Source: Hydrogenophaga borbori
GTDB lineage: Bacteria > Pseudomonadota > Gammaproteobacteria > Burkholderiales > Burkholderiaceae_C
Length of the DNA: 64,000 nucleotides
Reading direction: 5' to 3'
Assembly: GCF_003417535.1 (NCBI RefSeq)
Contig: NZ_QVLS01000008.1
Span: forward strand, 124,001 to 188,000
Both the position numbers and the translations under genes were made by a program. The notes under the pieces were generated by a model, which worked only from the letters and a program-made list of their open reading frames with translations, was not told where the DNA came from and did not search any database. Each line of letters begins with the position of its first letter. The stretch's first letter is position 1. Positions 1-13,619 of the stretch are shown here, piece by piece.

Positions 1-1
1 C

Positions 2-541
2 GCGCTGCGCGCGCGCCCGGGCCAGTACAACTTCGCCTCCACCGGCAACGGTTCCATCTCGCACCTGGGCGTGGAGCTGCTCAAGATCAAGACCAAGTCC
101 TTCGCGGTGCACATCCCCTACGCCTCGTCCTCGCAGGCGGTCACGGCCATGCTGCAGGGCGACGTGCACTTCGCCTGCCTGCCCGGCGCCACCGTGATGC
201 CGCAGGCCAAGGCCGGCAAGCTCAAGGTGCTGGCCATTACGTCGGCCGAGCGCTCGCCGCTGTTGCCCGAGGTGCCCACGCTCAAGGAGTCGGGCGTGCC
301 CGACATCCAGGCCGCGCCCTGGTTCGCCTACATGGCGCCGGCCGGCACGCCGCCGGCCATCGTGCAGCGTTTGAACCAGGCCCTGGTGGCCACGCTGCGC
401 GAGCCCGAGGTCGCCGAGAAGCTCAGGGCCCAGTACTTCGACGTGATCGCCAGCACCCCGGAAGAACTGGGCCGCTTCATGCGCGAGGAACAGGCGCGCT
501 GGCGCCCCGTGATCCAGCGGGCCGGCCTGACGCCCGATTGA
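2..541 (+). CDS. Bug/TctC-type solute-binding protein, 5' end missing
   Basis: This is the C-terminal part of a periplasmic substrate-binding protein of the Bug family (tripartite tricarboxylate transporter receptor). The reading frame is open from the window edge and begins with a typical Bug stretch around PGQYNFASTGNGS, followed by the central VPY.S..QAVTAMLQGDV region and the terminal LNQAL..TL..P.V..KL helix. About 140 residues with the signal peptide lie outside the window. Bug proteins bind small carboxylates for uptake or sensing; the ligand cannot be read from sequence. A Rieske ferredoxin follows 22 bp downstream and may share the transcript. Confidence 0.9.
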   Translation, partial: ALRARPGQYNFASTGNGSISHLGVELLKIKTKSFAVHIPYASSSQAVTAMLQGDVHFACLPGATVMPQAKAGKLKVLAITSAERSPLLPEVPTLKESGVPDIQAAPWFAYMAPAGTPPAIVQRLNQALVATLREPEVAEKLRAQYFDVIASTPEELGRFMREEQARWRPVIQRAGLTPD

Positions 542-563
542 CCCCGCGACGCAGGAGCACGAC

Positions 564-881
564 ATGACCACCCCCCGATGGACCGACGTGGCCGCCGAGG
601 CCGACCTGTTCGAGGGCGCCGGCATTCCCGTCGCGCCCGAGGGCCACGACATTGCCTTGTTCGCGATCGACGGCGAGGTGTTCGCCACCGACAACCTCTG
701 CACGCACGGCCACGCCAAGCTCTGTGACGGCTTCCTGGAGGGCCACGAGATCGAGTGCCCCTTCCACCAGGGCCGCTTCGACGTGCGCAGCGGCGCGCCC
801 ACCTGCGCGCCGGCCACCGAGGCCGTGAAGACCTGGCCGGTGAAGGTGGAGGGCGGTCGGGTCTACCTGGACCTGGGCTGA
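564..881 (+). CDS. Rieske-type [2Fe-2S] ferredoxin
   Basis: A 105-residue soluble ferredoxin of the naphthalene/biphenyl dioxygenase ferredoxin type. The cluster ligands are visible as C46-T-H48 and C65-P-F-H68. Such proteins carry electrons from a reductase to a Rieske ring-hydroxylating oxygenase. Length is normal for the family, and a GCAGGAGC ribosome site lies before the ATG. No oxygenase or reductase lies next to it inside the window, so its partner is either upstream of base 1 or elsewhere. Its place directly behind a Bug protein suggests the end of an aromatic or acid catabolic operon. Confidence 0.9.
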   Translation: MTTPRWTDVAAEADLFEGAGIPVAPEGHDIALFAIDGEVFATDNLCTHGHAKLCDGFLEGHEIECPFHQGRFDVRSGAPTCAPATEAVKTWPVKVEGGRVYLDLG

Positions 882-1014
882 GGCGGGCGGGGCGGCGCCC
901 GCAACTTGCGCCGCGTCAACATGGGTGGCACCGGCGCCTCCTAGGATGAATTCGAGGGTTCACCACTGCGGCGTGGTGGTGTGGCCTTCGCTTCAACCCC
1001 ACTGGAGGCATCCC

Positions 1015-1449
1015 ATGAAAAAGTCGATCAAGTACGCGGCCGTGGCGGCCAGCCTGCTGGGCGCCCTGGCCGCGCAGGCGCAGGCGCCCCAGGCCACCGT
1101 TGACCTGGGCAAACTGGAGTTCACCGACAACTGCGCCGCGTGCCATGGCGTGGACGGCAAGGGCAACGGTCCGCTCGGCGGCCTGTTGCAGAAGAGTCCA
1201 CCGGATCTGTCGCAACTGGCGAAGAAAAACGGCGGCGTGCTGCCGGTCAACCGCATGTATGCGGTGATCGAGGGCACCGCCGCCATACCCAGCCACGGGG
1301 TGCGCGACATGCCCGTCTGGGGACGGGAGTACCGCATCGAGGAGGGGCAGCGCCTGCGCGAGGCGCGCGGCCTCTACGAGCCGGCCGAGGTGGTGCGCGC
1401 GCGCATCCTGACGCTGATCGAGTACATCAGCCGGCTGCAAACGCCGTGA
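1015..1449 (+). CDS. Small periplasmic monoheme cytochrome c
   Basis: A 144-residue class I cytochrome c. An N-terminal signal peptide (about residues 1-23, ending AAQAQA) precedes a single CAACH heme motif at residues 40-44, and the VRDMPVW segment supplies a plausible distal methionine. The start was chosen at the ATG preceded by TGGAGG (1003-1008); the frame is open further upstream without a signal peptide. It is probably an electron carrier in the periplasm. The partner is unknown, since the gene stands alone between a ferredoxin and the convergent queA. Confidence 0.88.
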   Translation: MKKSIKYAAVAASLLGALAAQAQAPQATVDLGKLEFTDNCAACHGVDGKGNGPLGGLLQKSPPDLSQLAKKNGGVLPVNRMYAVIEGTAAIPSHGVRDMPVWGREYRIEEGQRLREARGLYEPAEVVRARILTLIEYISRLQTP

Positions 1450-1461
1450 GCCGCCGCGCGT

Positions 1462-2505
1462 TCAGCGCCGGCGCAGCAGCATCGCGTCACCGTAGCTGAA
1501 GAAGCGGTAGCGCTGTTCGATGGCATGGCGGTACAGCGCCATTACGCGCTCGTAGCCCGCGAAGGCGCTCACCAGCATCATCAGCGTGCTCTTCGGCAGG
1601 TGAAAGTTGGTGATCAGCCGGTCCACCACCTGGAAGCGAAAGCCCGGCGTGATGAAGATCTGCGTGTCGCCCTCGGTGCGGCCGAAGGCGGCCCAGCTCT
1701 CCAGCGTGCGCACGGTGGTGGTGCCCACCGCCACCACGCGCCCGCCGCGCGCGCGGCAGGCCTCGATGGCGGCGATCGTGGCATCGGGTACGCGGTACCA
1801 CTCGGCGTGCATGGTGTGCTCGGCGATGTTCTCGGTCTTCACCGGCTGGAAGGTGCCGGCGCCCACGTGCAGCGTGACCTCGGCCGTCTGCACGCCGCGC
1901 GCGCGCAGCGCGGTCAGCAGGGCCTCGTCGAAGTGCAGCGCGGCGGTGGGGGCGGCCACGGCACCCGGGTGTTTGGCGAACACGGTCTGGTAGCGGCGCT
2001 CGTCCTCGGTGGTGTCGCCGTGCTCGATGTAGGGCGGCAGCGGCACGTGGCCATGCGCGGCCATCAGGGCGTGCGGCTCGCCGCTGAAGCGCCAGCGGAA
2101 CAGGGCGCCCTTCTCGTCGGGCCAACGGCCGAGCAGTTCGGCGCTGAAGCCGCCGTCCATCTCCAGCACCGCGCCCACCGAGGGCTTTTTGCTCACCTTC
2201 ATGTGCGCCACCACCTCGTGGTTTTGCAGCACGCGCTCCACCAGCAGCTCCACGGCGCCGCCCGTGGCCTTGCGACCGAACAGGCGGGCCTTGATGACCT
2301 GGGTGTCGTTGAAGACCAGCAGGTCGCCGGGGTCCAGCAGGCCGGGCAGCTCGTGGAATACGCGGTCCACGGGCGCGTCGGCGCGGCCATCGAGCAGGCG
2401 CGAGGCGCTGCGCTCGGGCGCCGGGTGTTGGGCGATGAGTTCGGGGGGCAGAGCGAAGTCGAAGTCGCTCAGGGTGAAGCGGCGGTGGTCGGCGGGAGAG
2501 CTCAT
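1462..2505 (-). CDS. queA: S-adenosylmethionine:tRNA ribosyltransferase-isomerase
   Basis: QueA, 347 residues, transfers and isomerises the ribosyl part of S-adenosylmethionine onto 7-aminomethyl-deazaguanine in tRNA, giving epoxyqueuosine. The N-terminal [16 protein letters not shown] and the [21 protein letters not shown] and [17 protein letters not shown] segments are hallmark QueA sequences, and length fits the family. The start is the ATG followed by [16 protein letters not shown]. The frame stays open upstream through antisense recG, but that extension has no QueA similarity. It diverges from recG across 63 bp. queA-recG-oxyR adjacency is common in Burkholderiales. Confidence 0.96.
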   Translation of the reverse strand: MSSPADHRRFTLSDFDFALPPELIAQHPAPERSASRLLDGRADAPVDRVFHELPGLLDPGDLLVFNDTQVIKARLFGRKATGGAVELLVERVLQNHEVVAHMKVSKKPSVGAVLEMDGGFSAELLGRWPDEKGALFRWRFSGEPHALMAAHGHVPLPPYIEHGDTTEDERRYQTVFAKHPGAVAAPTAALHFDEALLTALRARGVQTAEVTLHVGAGTFQPVKTENIAEHTMHAEWYRVPDATIAAIEACRARGGRVVAVGTTTVRTLESWAAFGRTEGDTQIFITPGFRFQVVDRLITNFHLPKSTLMMLVSAFAGYERVMALYRHAIEQRYRFFSYGDAMLLRRR

Positions 2506-2568
2506 GTCGCTTGAGGGCCGGACGGACCCGTTCCAAGGAAGGGGGAGGGGCGAAGGCAGAATTGTCCC

Positions 2569-4665
2569 ATGGCCGAACCCGCCGCCACCGCCGCCCCAAC
2601 CCCGCCCAAGGCCCTGTCCGCGCCGCAGAAGGCCATGCACAAGCTGGGCCTCAAGCGCGACATCGACCTCGCGCTGCACCTGCCGCTGCGCTATGAGGAC
2701 GAGACCCGGGTGATGGCCCTGCGCGAGGCGCGCGAGGGCTCGGTGGTGCAAATCGAGGGCACGGTCACGCACAGCGAGGTGCAGTACCGTGGCCGGCGCC
2801 AGCTGCTGGTGACGCTGGACGACGGCAGCGACACCTGCACGCTGCGCTTTTTCAGCTTCTACCCCTCGCACCAGAAAACGCTGGCGGTGGGCGCGCGCAT
2901 CCGCGCGCGCGGCGAACTCAAGGGCGGCTTCGCGGGCTACACCATGCTGCACCCGGCGTTCAAGCTGGCGGGCGGTGAGCTGCCGAACGCGCTCACGCCC
3001 ATCTACCCCACCAGCGCGCAGCTGCCCCAGGCTTACCTGCGCAAGGCCGTGGTGGGCGCGCTGGCCCGCGTGGACCTGCGCGAGACCCTGCCGCCCGATC
3101 TGCTGGCCTCGCTGCAGCGCACGGCGCGCGTGAGTCCCACGCTGCGCGAGTCGCTGCAGCAGCTGCACCACCCCGCGCCCGACGTGGCGCTGGCCGCGCT
3201 GGAGGATGGCAGCCACTCCGCCTGGCAGCGCCTCAAGGCCGAGGAGCTGCTGGCCCAGCAGCTGTCCCAGGCCCTGGCCAAGCGCGAGCGCGACGCCCTG
3301 CGCGCGCCCGCGCTGCCGCTGCGCCGCGAAGGCCTGCACGAGCAGCTGCTGGCGGCGCTGCCCTTCGCGCTCACGGCCGCCCAGCGCCGCGTGGGCGAGG
3401 AGATCGCGCTCGACCTGGGGCGCCAGGTGCCCATGCACCGCCTGCTGCAGGGCGACGTGGGCTCGGGCAAGACGGTGGTGGCCGCGCTGGCGGCGGCCAT
3501 CGCCATCGACGCGGGCTGGCAGTGCGCGCTGATGGCGCCGACCGAGATCCTGGCCGAGCAGCACTTTCGCAAGCTCATCGGCTGGCTGGAGCCGCTGCTC
3601 GAACCGCTGGGCAAACGCGTGGCCTGGCTCACCGGCAGCCAGAAGAAAAAGCAGCGCGCGGAGATGCTGGCGCTCATCGCCAGCGGCGAGGCCGCGCTGG
3701 TGGTGGGCACGCACGCGGTGATCCAGGACCAGGTGGTGTTCCAGCGCCTGGCGCTGGCCCTCATCGACGAGCAGCACCGCTTCGGCGTGGCGCAGCGCCT
3801 GGCGCTGCGCGGCAAGACCGGTGGCGCGCTGGAGCCGCACCTTCTGATGATGTCGGCCACGCCCATTCCGCGCACCCTGGCCATGAGCTACTACGCCGAC
3901 CTGGACGTCTCCACCATCGACGAGCTGCCGCCCGGGCGCACGCCCATCGTGACCAAGGTGGTGAGCGATGCGCGCCGCGCCGAGGTGGTGGCGCGCATCC
4001 GCGGCCAGATCGACGAAGGCCGGCAGGTCTACTGGGTGTGCCCGCTGATCGAGGAGAGCGAGGCCCTGGACCTGAGCAACGCCACCGCCACGCACGCCGA
4101 GCTGTCGCAGGCCCTGCCGGGCGTGCTGGTGGGCCTGCTGCATTCGCGCATGTCGCCGGCCGAAAAGAAGGCGGTCATGTCGCTGTTCGAGCAGGGTCAG
4201 ATGGGCGTGCTGGTGTCCACCACGGTCATCGAGGTGGGGGTGGATGTGCCCAATGCCTCGCTCATGGTGATCGAGCACGCCGAGCGCTTCGGACTGTCGC
4301 AGCTGCACCAGCTGCGCGGGCGCGTGGGACGCGGCGCGGCGGCCTCGGCCTGCGTGCTGATGTACTCGCCGCCTGAAGGCGGGCGCCTGGGCGAGACCGC
4401 GCGCGAGCGCCTGAAGGCCATGGTCGAGACCAACGACGGCTTCGAGATCGCGCGCCGCGACCTGGACATCCGTGGCCCGGGCGAGTTCCTGGGCGCGCGC
4501 CAGTCCGGGGCGCCGCTGCTGCGCTTCGCCGACCTGGCCACCGACACCCACCTGCTGGACTGGGCGCGCGAGGCCGCTCGGACCATGCTGGACCAGCACC
4601 CGCGCGAGGCCGAGCAGCACCTGGCGCGCTGGCTCGGCAGCAAGGCCGAGTACCTGAAGGCCTGA
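2569..4665 (+). CDS. recG: ATP-dependent DNA helicase RecG
   Basis: RecG, 698 residues, is the branch-migrating helicase that remodels stalled replication forks and Holliday junctions. The wedge/OB domain covers about residues 50-170. The helicase motifs follow: Walker A GDVGSGKT at residues 295-302, the DEQH box near residue 400, SATPIPRTL, the [15 protein letters not shown] segment, and [10 protein letters not shown]. The C-terminal FLGARQSG and TRG-type region are present. Nothing is missing. It diverges from queA and is followed by a hairpin before oxyR. Confidence 0.97.
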   Translation: MAEPAATAAPTPPKALSAPQKAMHKLGLKRDIDLALHLPLRYEDETRVMALREAREGSVVQIEGTVTHSEVQYRGRRQLLVTLDDGSDTCTLRFFSFYPSHQKTLAVGARIRARGELKGGFAGYTMLHPAFKLAGGELPNALTPIYPTSAQLPQAYLRKAVVGALARVDLRETLPPDLLASLQRTARVSPTLRESLQQLHHPAPDVALAALEDGSHSAWQRLKAEELLAQQLSQALAKRERDALRAPALPLRREGLHEQLLAALPFALTAAQRRVGEEIALDLGRQVPMHRLLQGDVGSGKTVVAALAAAIAIDAGWQCALMAPTEILAEQHFRKLIGWLEPLLEPLGKRVAWLTGSQKKKQRAEMLALIASGEAALVVGTHAVIQDQVVFQRLALALIDEQHRFGVAQRLALRGKTGGALEPHLLMMSATPIPRTLAMSYYADLDVSTIDELPPGRTPIVTKVVSDARRAEVVARIRGQIDEGRQVYWVCPLIEESEALDLSNATATHAELSQALPGVLVGLLHSRMSPAEKKAVMSLFEQGQMGVLVSTTVIEVGVDVPNASLMVIEHAERFGLSQLHQLRGRVGRGAAASACVLMYSPPEGGRLGETARERLKAMVETNDGFEIARRDLDIRGPGEFLGARQSGAPLLRFADLATDTHLLDWAREAARTMLDQHPREAEQHLARWLGSKAEYLKA

Positions 4666-4679
4666 AGCCAGTCCGGCGC

Positions 4680-4773
4680 GCGTGTCTGATCCAGACACGC
4701 CGTGGAACCGGCTTCGCCGGGCCACTGGCGTGGTCCCCCTGGGGGGAAGACGCGCAGCGGCGCAGGGGGGCAC
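4680..4773. repeat. Hairpin and GC-rich extragenic repeat between recG and oxyR
   Basis: A perfect 9-bp inverted repeat, GCGTGTCTG/CAGACACGC with loop ATC, lies at 4680-4700, 14 bp after the recG stop. It has no T tract, so it is at best a weak or Rho-assisted terminator. It is followed by a C/G-run segment (GGCTTCGCCGGGCC, then a CCCCC/GGGGGG pair and GCAGCGGCGCAGGGGGG) of the kind scattered between genes in Comamonadaceae; a similar element lies at 62,797-62,936. The oxyR start codon follows within 10 bp. Confidence 0.6.
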
Positions 4774-4782
4774 AATAAGCCC

Positions 4783-5742
4783 ATGACGCTCACCGAACTC
4801 AAGTACATCGTGGCCGTGGCCCGCGAGAAGCACTTCGGCAAGGCGGCCGAGGCCTGCTTCGTCTCGCAGCCCACGCTGTCGGTGGCGATCAAGAAGCTCG
4901 AGGAGGAACTCGAGCTCAAGATCTTCGAGCGCAACGCCAGCGAGATCGCGGTCACGCCCCTGGGCGAGGACATCGTGCGCCAGGCCCAGACCGTGCTGGA
5001 GCAGGCCGCGGCCATCAAGGAGATCGCCAAGCGCGGCAAGGACCCGCTGGCCGGCCCGCTCAAGCTTGGCGTCATCTACACCATCGGCCCCTACCTGCTG
5101 CCCGAGCTGGTGCGCCAGGTGATCGAGCGCACGCCGCAGATGCCGCTGGTGCTGCAGGAAAACTTCACCACCAAGCTGCTGGAGCAGCTGCGCCTGGGCG
5201 AGATCGACTGCGCCATCCTGGCCGAGCCGTTTCCCGACACCAACCTGGCCATCGCGCCGCTGTACGACGAGCCGTTCATGGCCGCCGTGCCGCACACGCA
5301 CCCGCTGGCCGCGCAGGGCCACATCACGGCCGACGAGCTCAAGCGCGAGACCATGCTGCTGCTGGGCACGGGCCACTGCTTTCGCGACCACGTGCTGGAG
5401 GTCTGCCCCGAGTTCGCGCGCTTCTCCAACGACACCGAGGGCATCCGCAAGAGCTTCGAAGGCTCCTCGCTGGAGACCATCAAGCACATGGTGGCCGCCG
5501 GCATGGGCGTGACCCTGGTGCCGCGCCTGTCGGTGCCGCGCTCGGCCCTGGGCGGCCCCCAGGCGGCCCGCGACGACCTGGGCGATTCGCCCTACGTGCG
5601 CTACCTGCCGTTCCAGGGCGAGGCGCCCACGCGCCGCGTGGTGCTGGCCTGGCGGCGCAGCTTCACGCGCTACGAGGCCATCGCCGAACTGCGCAACGCC
5701 ATCTACGCCTGCGAGCTGCCGGGCGTGAAGAGACTGTCGTGA
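4783..5742 (+). CDS. oxyR: Peroxide-sensing LysR-type regulator OxyR
   Basis: OxyR, 319 residues, senses hydrogen peroxide by forming a disulfide and then activates antioxidant genes. The N-terminal HTH ([13 protein letters not shown]...[13 protein letters not shown]) is followed by the effector domain with both redox cysteines at C199 and C208 in [12 protein letters not shown], numbered exactly as in E. coli. The ATG at 4783 was chosen because it gives the canonical N-terminus; the open frame upstream runs through the repeat. Its stop overlaps the GTG start of ubiA, so the two are probably co-transcribed. Confidence 0.97.
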   Translation: MTLTELKYIVAVAREKHFGKAAEACFVSQPTLSVAIKKLEEELELKIFERNASEIAVTPLGEDIVRQAQTVLEQAAAIKEIAKRGKDPLAGPLKLGVIYTIGPYLLPELVRQVIERTPQMPLVLQENFTTKLLEQLRLGEIDCAILAEPFPDTNLAIAPLYDEPFMAAVPHTHPLAAQGHITADELKRETMLLLGTGHCFRDHVLEVCPEFARFSNDTEGIRKSFEGSSLETIKHMVAAGMGVTLVPRLSVPRSALGGPQAARDDLGDSPYVRYLPFQGEAPTRRVVLAWRRSFTRYEAIAELRNAIYACELPGVKRLS

Positions 5743-6617
5743 CGACCACCGCCCCCGCTCCGCGGGCGCCCTCGCGCCTGTCGCTCTGGCTCGACCTGAT
5801 CCGCTGGAACCGCCCCGCCGGCTGGCTGCTGTTGCTGTGGCCCACGCTGTCGGCGCTGTGGGTGGCGGCGGGCGGCTTTCCCGGCTGGCATCTGCTGCTG
5901 GTGTTCACGCTGGGCACCGTGCTGATGCGCAGCGCCGGCTGCTGCGTCAACGACGTGGCCGACCGCGACTTCGACCGCCACGTCAAGCGCACCGCCCAGC
6001 GGCCCGTCACCTCGGGCCAGGTGTCGGTGAAAGAGGCGCTGGCCGTGGGCGCGGTGTTGGCCTTGCTTGCCTTCGGCCTGGTGCTCACCACCAATGCGCT
6101 CACCATCGCGCTGTCCTTCGCGGCGCTGGCGATCACCCTGGCCTACCCCTTCGCCAAGCGGCTGGTGTCCATGCCGCAGGCGGTGCTGGGCGTGGCCTTC
6201 AGCTTCGGCATTCCCATGGCCTTCGCGGCGGTGCAGGGGGCCGTGCCCACGCTGGCCTGGGTGCTGCTGCTGGGCAACCTGTTCTGGGTGCTGGCCTACG
6301 ACACCGAGTACGCCATGGTCGACCGCGACGACGACCTTCGCATCGGCATGAAGACCTCCGCCATCACCCTCGGCCGCGCCGACGTGGCGGCGGTGACGGC
6401 CTTCTACCTGCTGCACCTGGCGATCTGGACCCTGGCCCTGTGGCCGCAGCTGCGCTCACTGGTGTGGCTGGCCGCGCTGGCCGTGGCGTTGGCCCAGGTG
6501 GCCTGGCACTTCACGCTGATCCGTGCACGCACGCGCGAAGGCTGTTTCGCGGCCTTCCGCGCCAACCACTGGCTGGGGTTCACGCTGTTCATCGGGGTGG
6601 CGGTCGGCCTGGTCTGA
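5739..6617 (+). CDS. ubiA: 4-hydroxybenzoate polyprenyltransferase
   Basis: UbiA, 292 residues, is an integral membrane enzyme that attaches the polyprenyl chain to 4-hydroxybenzoate in ubiquinone synthesis. Both aspartate-rich motifs are present: N71-DVADRDFD and D188[11 protein letters not shown]. Around eight hydrophobic segments alternate with short loops. The GTG start overlaps the oxyR TGA (GTGA), which indicates translational coupling. The DXD-type spacing and the RPVTSG loop are standard for UbiA rather than heme O synthase. Confidence 0.96.
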   Translation: MTTTAPAPRAPSRLSLWLDLIRWNRPAGWLLLLWPTLSALWVAAGGFPGWHLLLVFTLGTVLMRSAGCCVNDVADRDFDRHVKRTAQRPVTSGQVSVKEALAVGAVLALLAFGLVLTTNALTIALSFAALAITLAYPFAKRLVSMPQAVLGVAFSFGIPMAFAAVQGAVPTLAWVLLLGNLFWVLAYDTEYAMVDRDDDLRIGMKTSAITLGRADVAAVTAFYLLHLAIWTLALWPQLRSLVWLAALAVALAQVAWHFTLIRARTREGCFAAFRANHWLGFTLFIGVAVGLV

Positions 6618-6666
6618 GGGCTTGGCTCGCCCAGGCAATGCTTCGCTGCCCTCCCTTTTTTCACAG

Positions 6667-7167
6667 ATGCCCATTCGCCGCCTGACGTCCGACGACGCGC
6701 CCGCCTACCGCGAACTGCGCTTGCGCGCGCTGCGTGAGCACCCCCAGGCCTTCACCTCCGATTGGGAAGAGGCGAGCGCGCGGCCACTCGAGGAATCGCG
6801 GCAGCGCCTGGGGTCGGGTGAGGTGCCTTTCTGGGGCGCGTTCGACGACGGCGGCGCGCTGGTGGGCATGGTCGGTCTCGACTGCCCGTCGCGCGCCAAG
6901 CAACGGCACCAGGGCACGGTGGTGGCGATGTACGTGGCCAGGGAAGCGGCCGGGCGCGGCTGGGGGCGCGGGCTGCTGCGGGCGCTCATGGCCCATGCGG
7001 CGTCCATCGGGCGGACGGACCTGGTGCTCACCGTCACCGAAGGCAACGCATCCGCCATCCGGCTGTACCAGGAGGCCGGCTTCGTCGCGTTCGGCACCGA
7101 GCCGCGTGCCATCGTGGTGGACGGGCGCCTGCACGCCAAGGTGCACATGCACCGCCGCCTGGCCTAG
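6667..7167 (+). CDS. GNAT-family N-acetyltransferase
   Basis: A 166-residue GCN5-related acetyltransferase. The acetyl-CoA pyrophosphate loop is visible as R92-EAAGRGWGRGLL, followed by the LTVTEGNASAIRLYQEAGF segment (beta-4/beta-5, the N..A..LY..GF signature). The substrate cannot be predicted. The start at 6667 gives MPIRRLTSDDAPAYRELR, the usual GNAT N-terminus. It lies 49 bp behind ubiA on the same strand and ends 12 bp before the convergent proC. Confidence 0.92.
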   Translation: MPIRRLTSDDAPAYRELRLRALREHPQAFTSDWEEASARPLEESRQRLGSGEVPFWGAFDDGGALVGMVGLDCPSRAKQRHQGTVVAMYVAREAAGRGWGRGLLRALMAHAASIGRTDLVLTVTEGNASAIRLYQEAGFVAFGTEPRAIVVDGRLHAKVHMHRRLA

Positions 7168-7179
7168 TGGGCGCCGGTC

Positions 7180-8013
7180 CTACCGGCCGAACTCCTGCCC
7201 CAGTTCCTCGGCGCGTCGCTGCGCCGCCTTCAGCGCCGTTTCGAACGACGCCTTCATGCCCGCGGCCTCCATGGCCGTGAGCGCGGCGTAGGTGGTGCCC
7301 CCCTTGGAGGTGACGCGCTCGCGCAGCACCTGTGGCGGTTCGGCCGAGCGTTGCGCCAGCGTGGCCGCGCCCACGAAGGTGCCCACGGCCAGTTGCAGCG
7401 CGGTGTCGGCCGGCAGGCCCATGCGCGCGCCGGCGTCGCGCATGGCCTCGAGGAAATAGAACACATAGGCCGGGCCCGATCCGGACAGCGCGGTGACGGC
7501 GTCCAGATCGCGCTCGGTGGCCACCCAGACCAGCTCGCCCGTGGTGCGCACCACGCGCTCGACCAGGGCGCGGTCGGCGGCCGAGGCGCCGTCGCGCGCG
7601 AACAAGCCGGTCATGCCCAAGCCCACGAGCGCGGGCGTGTTGGGCATGGCGCGCACGATGCGCTGCGTGCCCAGCCAGGCGGCCATGCTGTCGCTGGTGA
7701 TGCCGGCGGCCACGCTCAGGTGCAGGGCGCCGCCCAGGTGCGGGCCGGCGGCGAGCGCCGCGTCCTTGAAGGTTTGCGGCTTCACGGCCCAGACCACCAG
7801 GTCCGACGGCTTGAGCCCTGCGCCCGCCGCGCCGAACAGCGCCACGCCGGGGAACTGCTGAGCCAGGCGGGCGCGCTGCTCCTCCCAGGGTTCGACGATC
7901 TGGAGGGCGCTGGGCGCATGGCCCTGGCGCAGCAGGCCGCCGATGACGGCGCTGGCCATGTTGCCGCCGCCGATGAAGGTGATGAGGGGGGAGGGAGATG
8001 CGGGCGTGTTCAT
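7180..8013 (-). CDS. proC: Pyrroline-5-carboxylate reductase
   Basis: ProC, 277 residues, reduces 1-pyrroline-5-carboxylate to proline with NAD(P)H. The Rossmann loop FIGGGNMASAVIGGLL (residues 13-28), the RAMPNTPALVG segment and the ALSGSGPAYVFYFLEAM dimer/active-site helix are all present, as is the VTSKGGTT motif. Two in-frame ATGs lie three codons apart (8013 and 8022); I chose MNTPAS. The convergent GNAT gene ends 12 bp away, and glpK ends 30 bp upstream on the same strand. Confidence 0.96.
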   Translation of the reverse strand: MNTPASPSPLITFIGGGNMASAVIGGLLRQGHAPSALQIVEPWEEQRARLAQQFPGVALFGAAGAGLKPSDLVVWAVKPQTFKDAALAAGPHLGGALHLSVAAGITSDSMAAWLGTQRIVRAMPNTPALVGLGMTGLFARDGASAADRALVERVVRTTGELVWVATERDLDAVTALSGSGPAYVFYFLEAMRDAGARMGLPADTALQLAVGTFVGAATLAQRSAEPPQVLRERVTSKGGTTYAALTAMEAAGMKASFETALKAAQRRAEELGQEFGR

Positions 8014-8042
8014 GCGCGCCATTGTCGCCGCGCGCCGCGGCC

Positions 8043-9542
8043 CTAGGCAGCGGTCGTCTGCCGCACCGCGTGCTCCCAGGCCGCCATCTTCTCGGCCGCC
8101 CGCTCGCGCGAAATCTGCGGCTCGAAGCGGCGCTCGGCGCGCCACTGCGCGCTGAGTTCGTCCGTGCCCTGGTACACGCCCGCGTGCAGCCCCGCGAGGT
8201 AGGCCGCGCCGAGCGCGGTGGTCTCCACCACGGCCGGGCGCACCACGGGAATGCCGAGCAGGTCGGCCTGGATCTGCATCAGCAGGTCGTTGACGCTGGC
8301 GCCCCCGTCCACGCGCAGCTCGCTCACCGGCACGCCGCCCGCGGCCACGGCGTCGCGGCTCATGGCCTGCAGCAGGGCCGCGCTCTGAAAGGCGATGCTC
8401 TCCAGCGCGGCGCGCGCGATGTGCGCGATGGTGGTGCCACGCGTGAGGCCGGTGATGGTGCCGCGCGCATCGGGCCGCCAGTAGGGCGCGCCCAGGCCGG
8501 TGAAGGCCGGCACCACCACCACGCCGTCGGCGTCGGGCACGCTTTCGGCCAGGGCCTGCACCCCGCTGCTGGCTTCGATGGCGCGCAGGCCGTCGCGCAG
8601 CCACTGCACCACCGCGCCGCCGATGAACACGCTGCCTTCCAACGCGTACTGCGCCGGGCCCGGCGCCTGCGCGCAGGACGTGGTGATGAGGCCGTTCTGG
8701 CTGGTCTGGAAGCGTTCGCCGGTGTGCATGAGCATGAAGCAGCCCGTGCCATAGGTGTTCTTGGCCATGCCGGCCCGAAAGCAGGCCTGGCCGAACAGCG
8801 CGCTCTGCTGGTCGCCGGCCACGCCGCCAATGGGGAGGGTGCCGCCCAGCCAGTCGGCGTGCACCTGGCCGAAGTCGTCGCTGGACGGCAGCGTCTGCGG
8901 CAGCAGGGACCGCGGGATGCGCAGCAGCTCCAGCAGCTCGTCGTCCCAGTCGCGCGTGTTCACGTTGAACAGCATGGTGCGCGCGGCGTTGCTGTGGTCC
9001 GTGACGTGGCGCGCGCCGCGCGTGAGCTGCCAGATCAGCCAGCTGTCCACGGTGCCGAAGGCCAGCTCGCCGCGCTCGGCCTGTTCACGCGCGCCGGGCA
9101 CGTGGTCCAGGATCCACTGCAGCTTGGTGCCCGAGAAGTAGGCGTCGATGCGCAGGCCGGTCTTGCGCTGCACCAGGGCCTCGTGGCCCTGTTCGCGCAG
9201 CGCGGCGCAGGCGCCCTCGGCGCGCCGGTCCTGCCAGACGATGGCGTTGTACACCGGCTCGCCGGTGCGGCGGTTCCACACCAGCGTGGTTTCGCGCTGG
9301 TTGGTGATGCCGACCGCGCGCACCTCGCCGGCGCGCAGACCCGCCTTGGCCAGCACCTCGCGCGCGGTCTCCCGCTGGGTGTTCCACAGATCGCGCGGGT
9401 CGTGCTCCACCCAGCCGGGCTGCGGGTAGATCTGCGGGAATTCGCGCTGGGCCATGGCCACCACGCGGCCCTGGCGGTCGAAGACGATGCTGCGCGAGCT
9501 GGAGGTGCCCTGGTCCAGGGCCAGCAGGTGGGTGGGGTTCAT
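8043..9542 (-). CDS. glpK: Glycerol kinase
   Basis: GlpK, 499 residues, phosphorylates glycerol to glycerol 3-phosphate, the first cytoplasmic step after import by the divergent ABC system. FGGY-kinase signatures are clear: [13 protein letters not shown] at residues 10-22, the GWVEHDP segment, [15 protein letters not shown] and the [23 protein letters not shown] nucleotide region. Length matches E. coli GlpK. It lies directly downstream of glpR on the same strand (19 bp gap). Confidence 0.97.
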   Translation of the reverse strand: MNPTHLLALDQGTSSSRSIVFDRQGRVVAMAQREFPQIYPQPGWVEHDPRDLWNTQRETAREVLAKAGLRAGEVRAVGITNQRETTLVWNRRTGEPVYNAIVWQDRRAEGACAALREQGHEALVQRKTGLRIDAYFSGTKLQWILDHVPGAREQAERGELAFGTVDSWLIWQLTRGARHVTDHSNAARTMLFNVNTRDWDDELLELLRIPRSLLPQTLPSSDDFGQVHADWLGGTLPIGGVAGDQQSALFGQACFRAGMAKNTYGTGCFMLMHTGERFQTSQNGLITTSCAQAPGPAQYALEGSVFIGGAVVQWLRDGLRAIEASSGVQALAESVPDADGVVVVPAFTGLGAPYWRPDARGTITGLTRGTTIAHIARAALESIAFQSAALLQAMSRDAVAAGGVPVSELRVDGGASVNDLLMQIQADLLGIPVVRPAVVETTALGAAYLAGLHAGVYQGTDELSAQWRAERRFEPQISRERAAEKMAAWEHAVRQTTAA

Positions 9543-9561
9543 CGGTCGTGTTCCGGGGCTT

Positions 9562-10347
9562 TCAGGATGCGAGTGCCGCGCGCTCGCCGGCGACCACGCA
9601 TTCCACGTGGCTCTGCTCGATCAGCGCGTTGAAGGGGTCGGGCGGTGCCGCGTCGGTGAACAGGGCGTCGAGGTCGTCGAGCCGGGCCAGCTCCACCATG
9701 GCGGGTCGGTTGAACTTGCTGTGGTCGGCGGCCAGCCAGACCTGGCGCGACTGCGCCACGATGGCGCGAGCCACCTTGACCTCGCGGTAGTCGAAGTCGC
9801 GCAGCGTGCCGTCGGCTTCGATGCCGCTGATGCCGATCAGGCCGATGTCGACCTTGAACTGGTGCATGAAGTCCACGGTGGCCTCGCCCACGATGCCCTG
9901 GTCGGCCGCGCGCACCTGGCCGCCCGCGACGATGACCTCGCAATCGGGGTTGGTGCTCATGAGCGAGGCGATGTGCAGGTTGTTGGTGATCACGCGCAGG
10001 CCCCGGTGGCGCTGCAGCTCGCGCGCCACGGCCTCGATGGTGGTGCCGATGTTCATGATCAGCGAGCAGCCGTTGGGCACGCGCGCCGCCACGGCGCGCG
10101 CGATGCGCTGTTTGGCGTCGGCCTGCATGGCCTGGCGCTGGCGGTAGGCGATGTTCTCGGTGGTGGAGCCGGGCAGGCGCACGCCGCCATGAAAGCGGGC
10201 CAGCAGGCCGGCCTCGGCCAGGCGCTGCACGTCGCGGCGAACGGTCTGCAGGGTGACGCCGAAACGTTCGGCCAGGGCTTCGATGGTCTGGGGGCCGTGC
10301 GCGCGGACCTCGTCGAGCAGTTGCGTGTGGCGGGGATTCAGGTTCAT
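9562..10347 (-). CDS. glpR: DeoR-family repressor of the glycerol regulon
   Basis: A 261-residue DeoR-family regulator. The N-terminal winged HTH ([20 protein letters not shown], about residues 18-37) precedes the sugar-phosphate-sensing DeoR C domain with [15 protein letters not shown] and [16 protein letters not shown]. DeoR regulators in this context are GlpR, which bind glycerol 3-phosphate and repress glp genes. The position between glpK and the divergent glpSTPQUV-glpD operon supports the name. The intergenic region holds inverted and direct CGAA-type repeats suited to DeoR binding. Confidence 0.9.
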   Translation of the reverse strand: MNLNPRHTQLLDEVRAHGPQTIEALAERFGVTLQTVRRDVQRLAEAGLLARFHGGVRLPGSTTENIAYRQRQAMQADAKQRIARAVAARVPNGCSLIMNIGTTIEAVARELQRHRGLRVITNNLHIASLMSTNPDCEVIVAGGQVRAADQGIVGEATVDFMHQFKVDIGLIGISGIEADGTLRDFDYREVKVARAIVAQSRQVWLAADHSKFNRPAMVELARLDDLDALFTDAAPPDPFNALIEQSHVECVVAGERAALAS

Positions 10348-10502
10348 GTCGGGGTGGCCGGCGATCGGGTTCCGAACATATCGGAAAACACTGATGGACT
10401 TCTAAGGGTATTTACCGAACATAAAAGGAAAAAAAACGAACAAAGATACGCGAAAACGAAAGCGCGGCGCCGGACTTATTGCACGCCGCGTCCACCACGC
10501 CC
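10348..10502. promoter_or_regulatory. Divergent glpR / glpS control region with candidate GlpR operators
   Basis: This 155-bp AT-richer spacer separates glpR(-) from glpS(+). It contains an inverted repeat TTCCGA-N5-TCGGAA at 10,370-10,386 and a direct repeat of CCGAACATA at 10,372-10,380 and 10,415-10,423. Further CGAA repeats lie at 10,437 and, as CGAAAACGAAAG, at 10,451-10,462. DeoR-family operators often consist of repeated TTCG/CGAA units, so these are the likely GlpR sites. Promoter hexamers are not clear enough to call. Confidence 0.6.
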
Positions 10503-12667
<2,165 letters not shown>

Positions 12668-12725
12668 GCGCCGCACGGCCGCCCGAAGGCGCTCGCACCG
12701 CAGTGCGCCGCACGGAGGTTTTCCC

Positions 12726-13611
<886 letters not shown>

Positions 13612-13619
<8 letters not shown>

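Noticed and set aside
2506-5487. Open minus-strand frame of about 1,000 codons upstream of queA, antisense to recG and oxyR
   Set aside because: It is an artefact of very high GC third positions opposite real genes; the translation is Gln/Arg/Leu-rich without any family pattern, while recG and oxyR are unmistakable.
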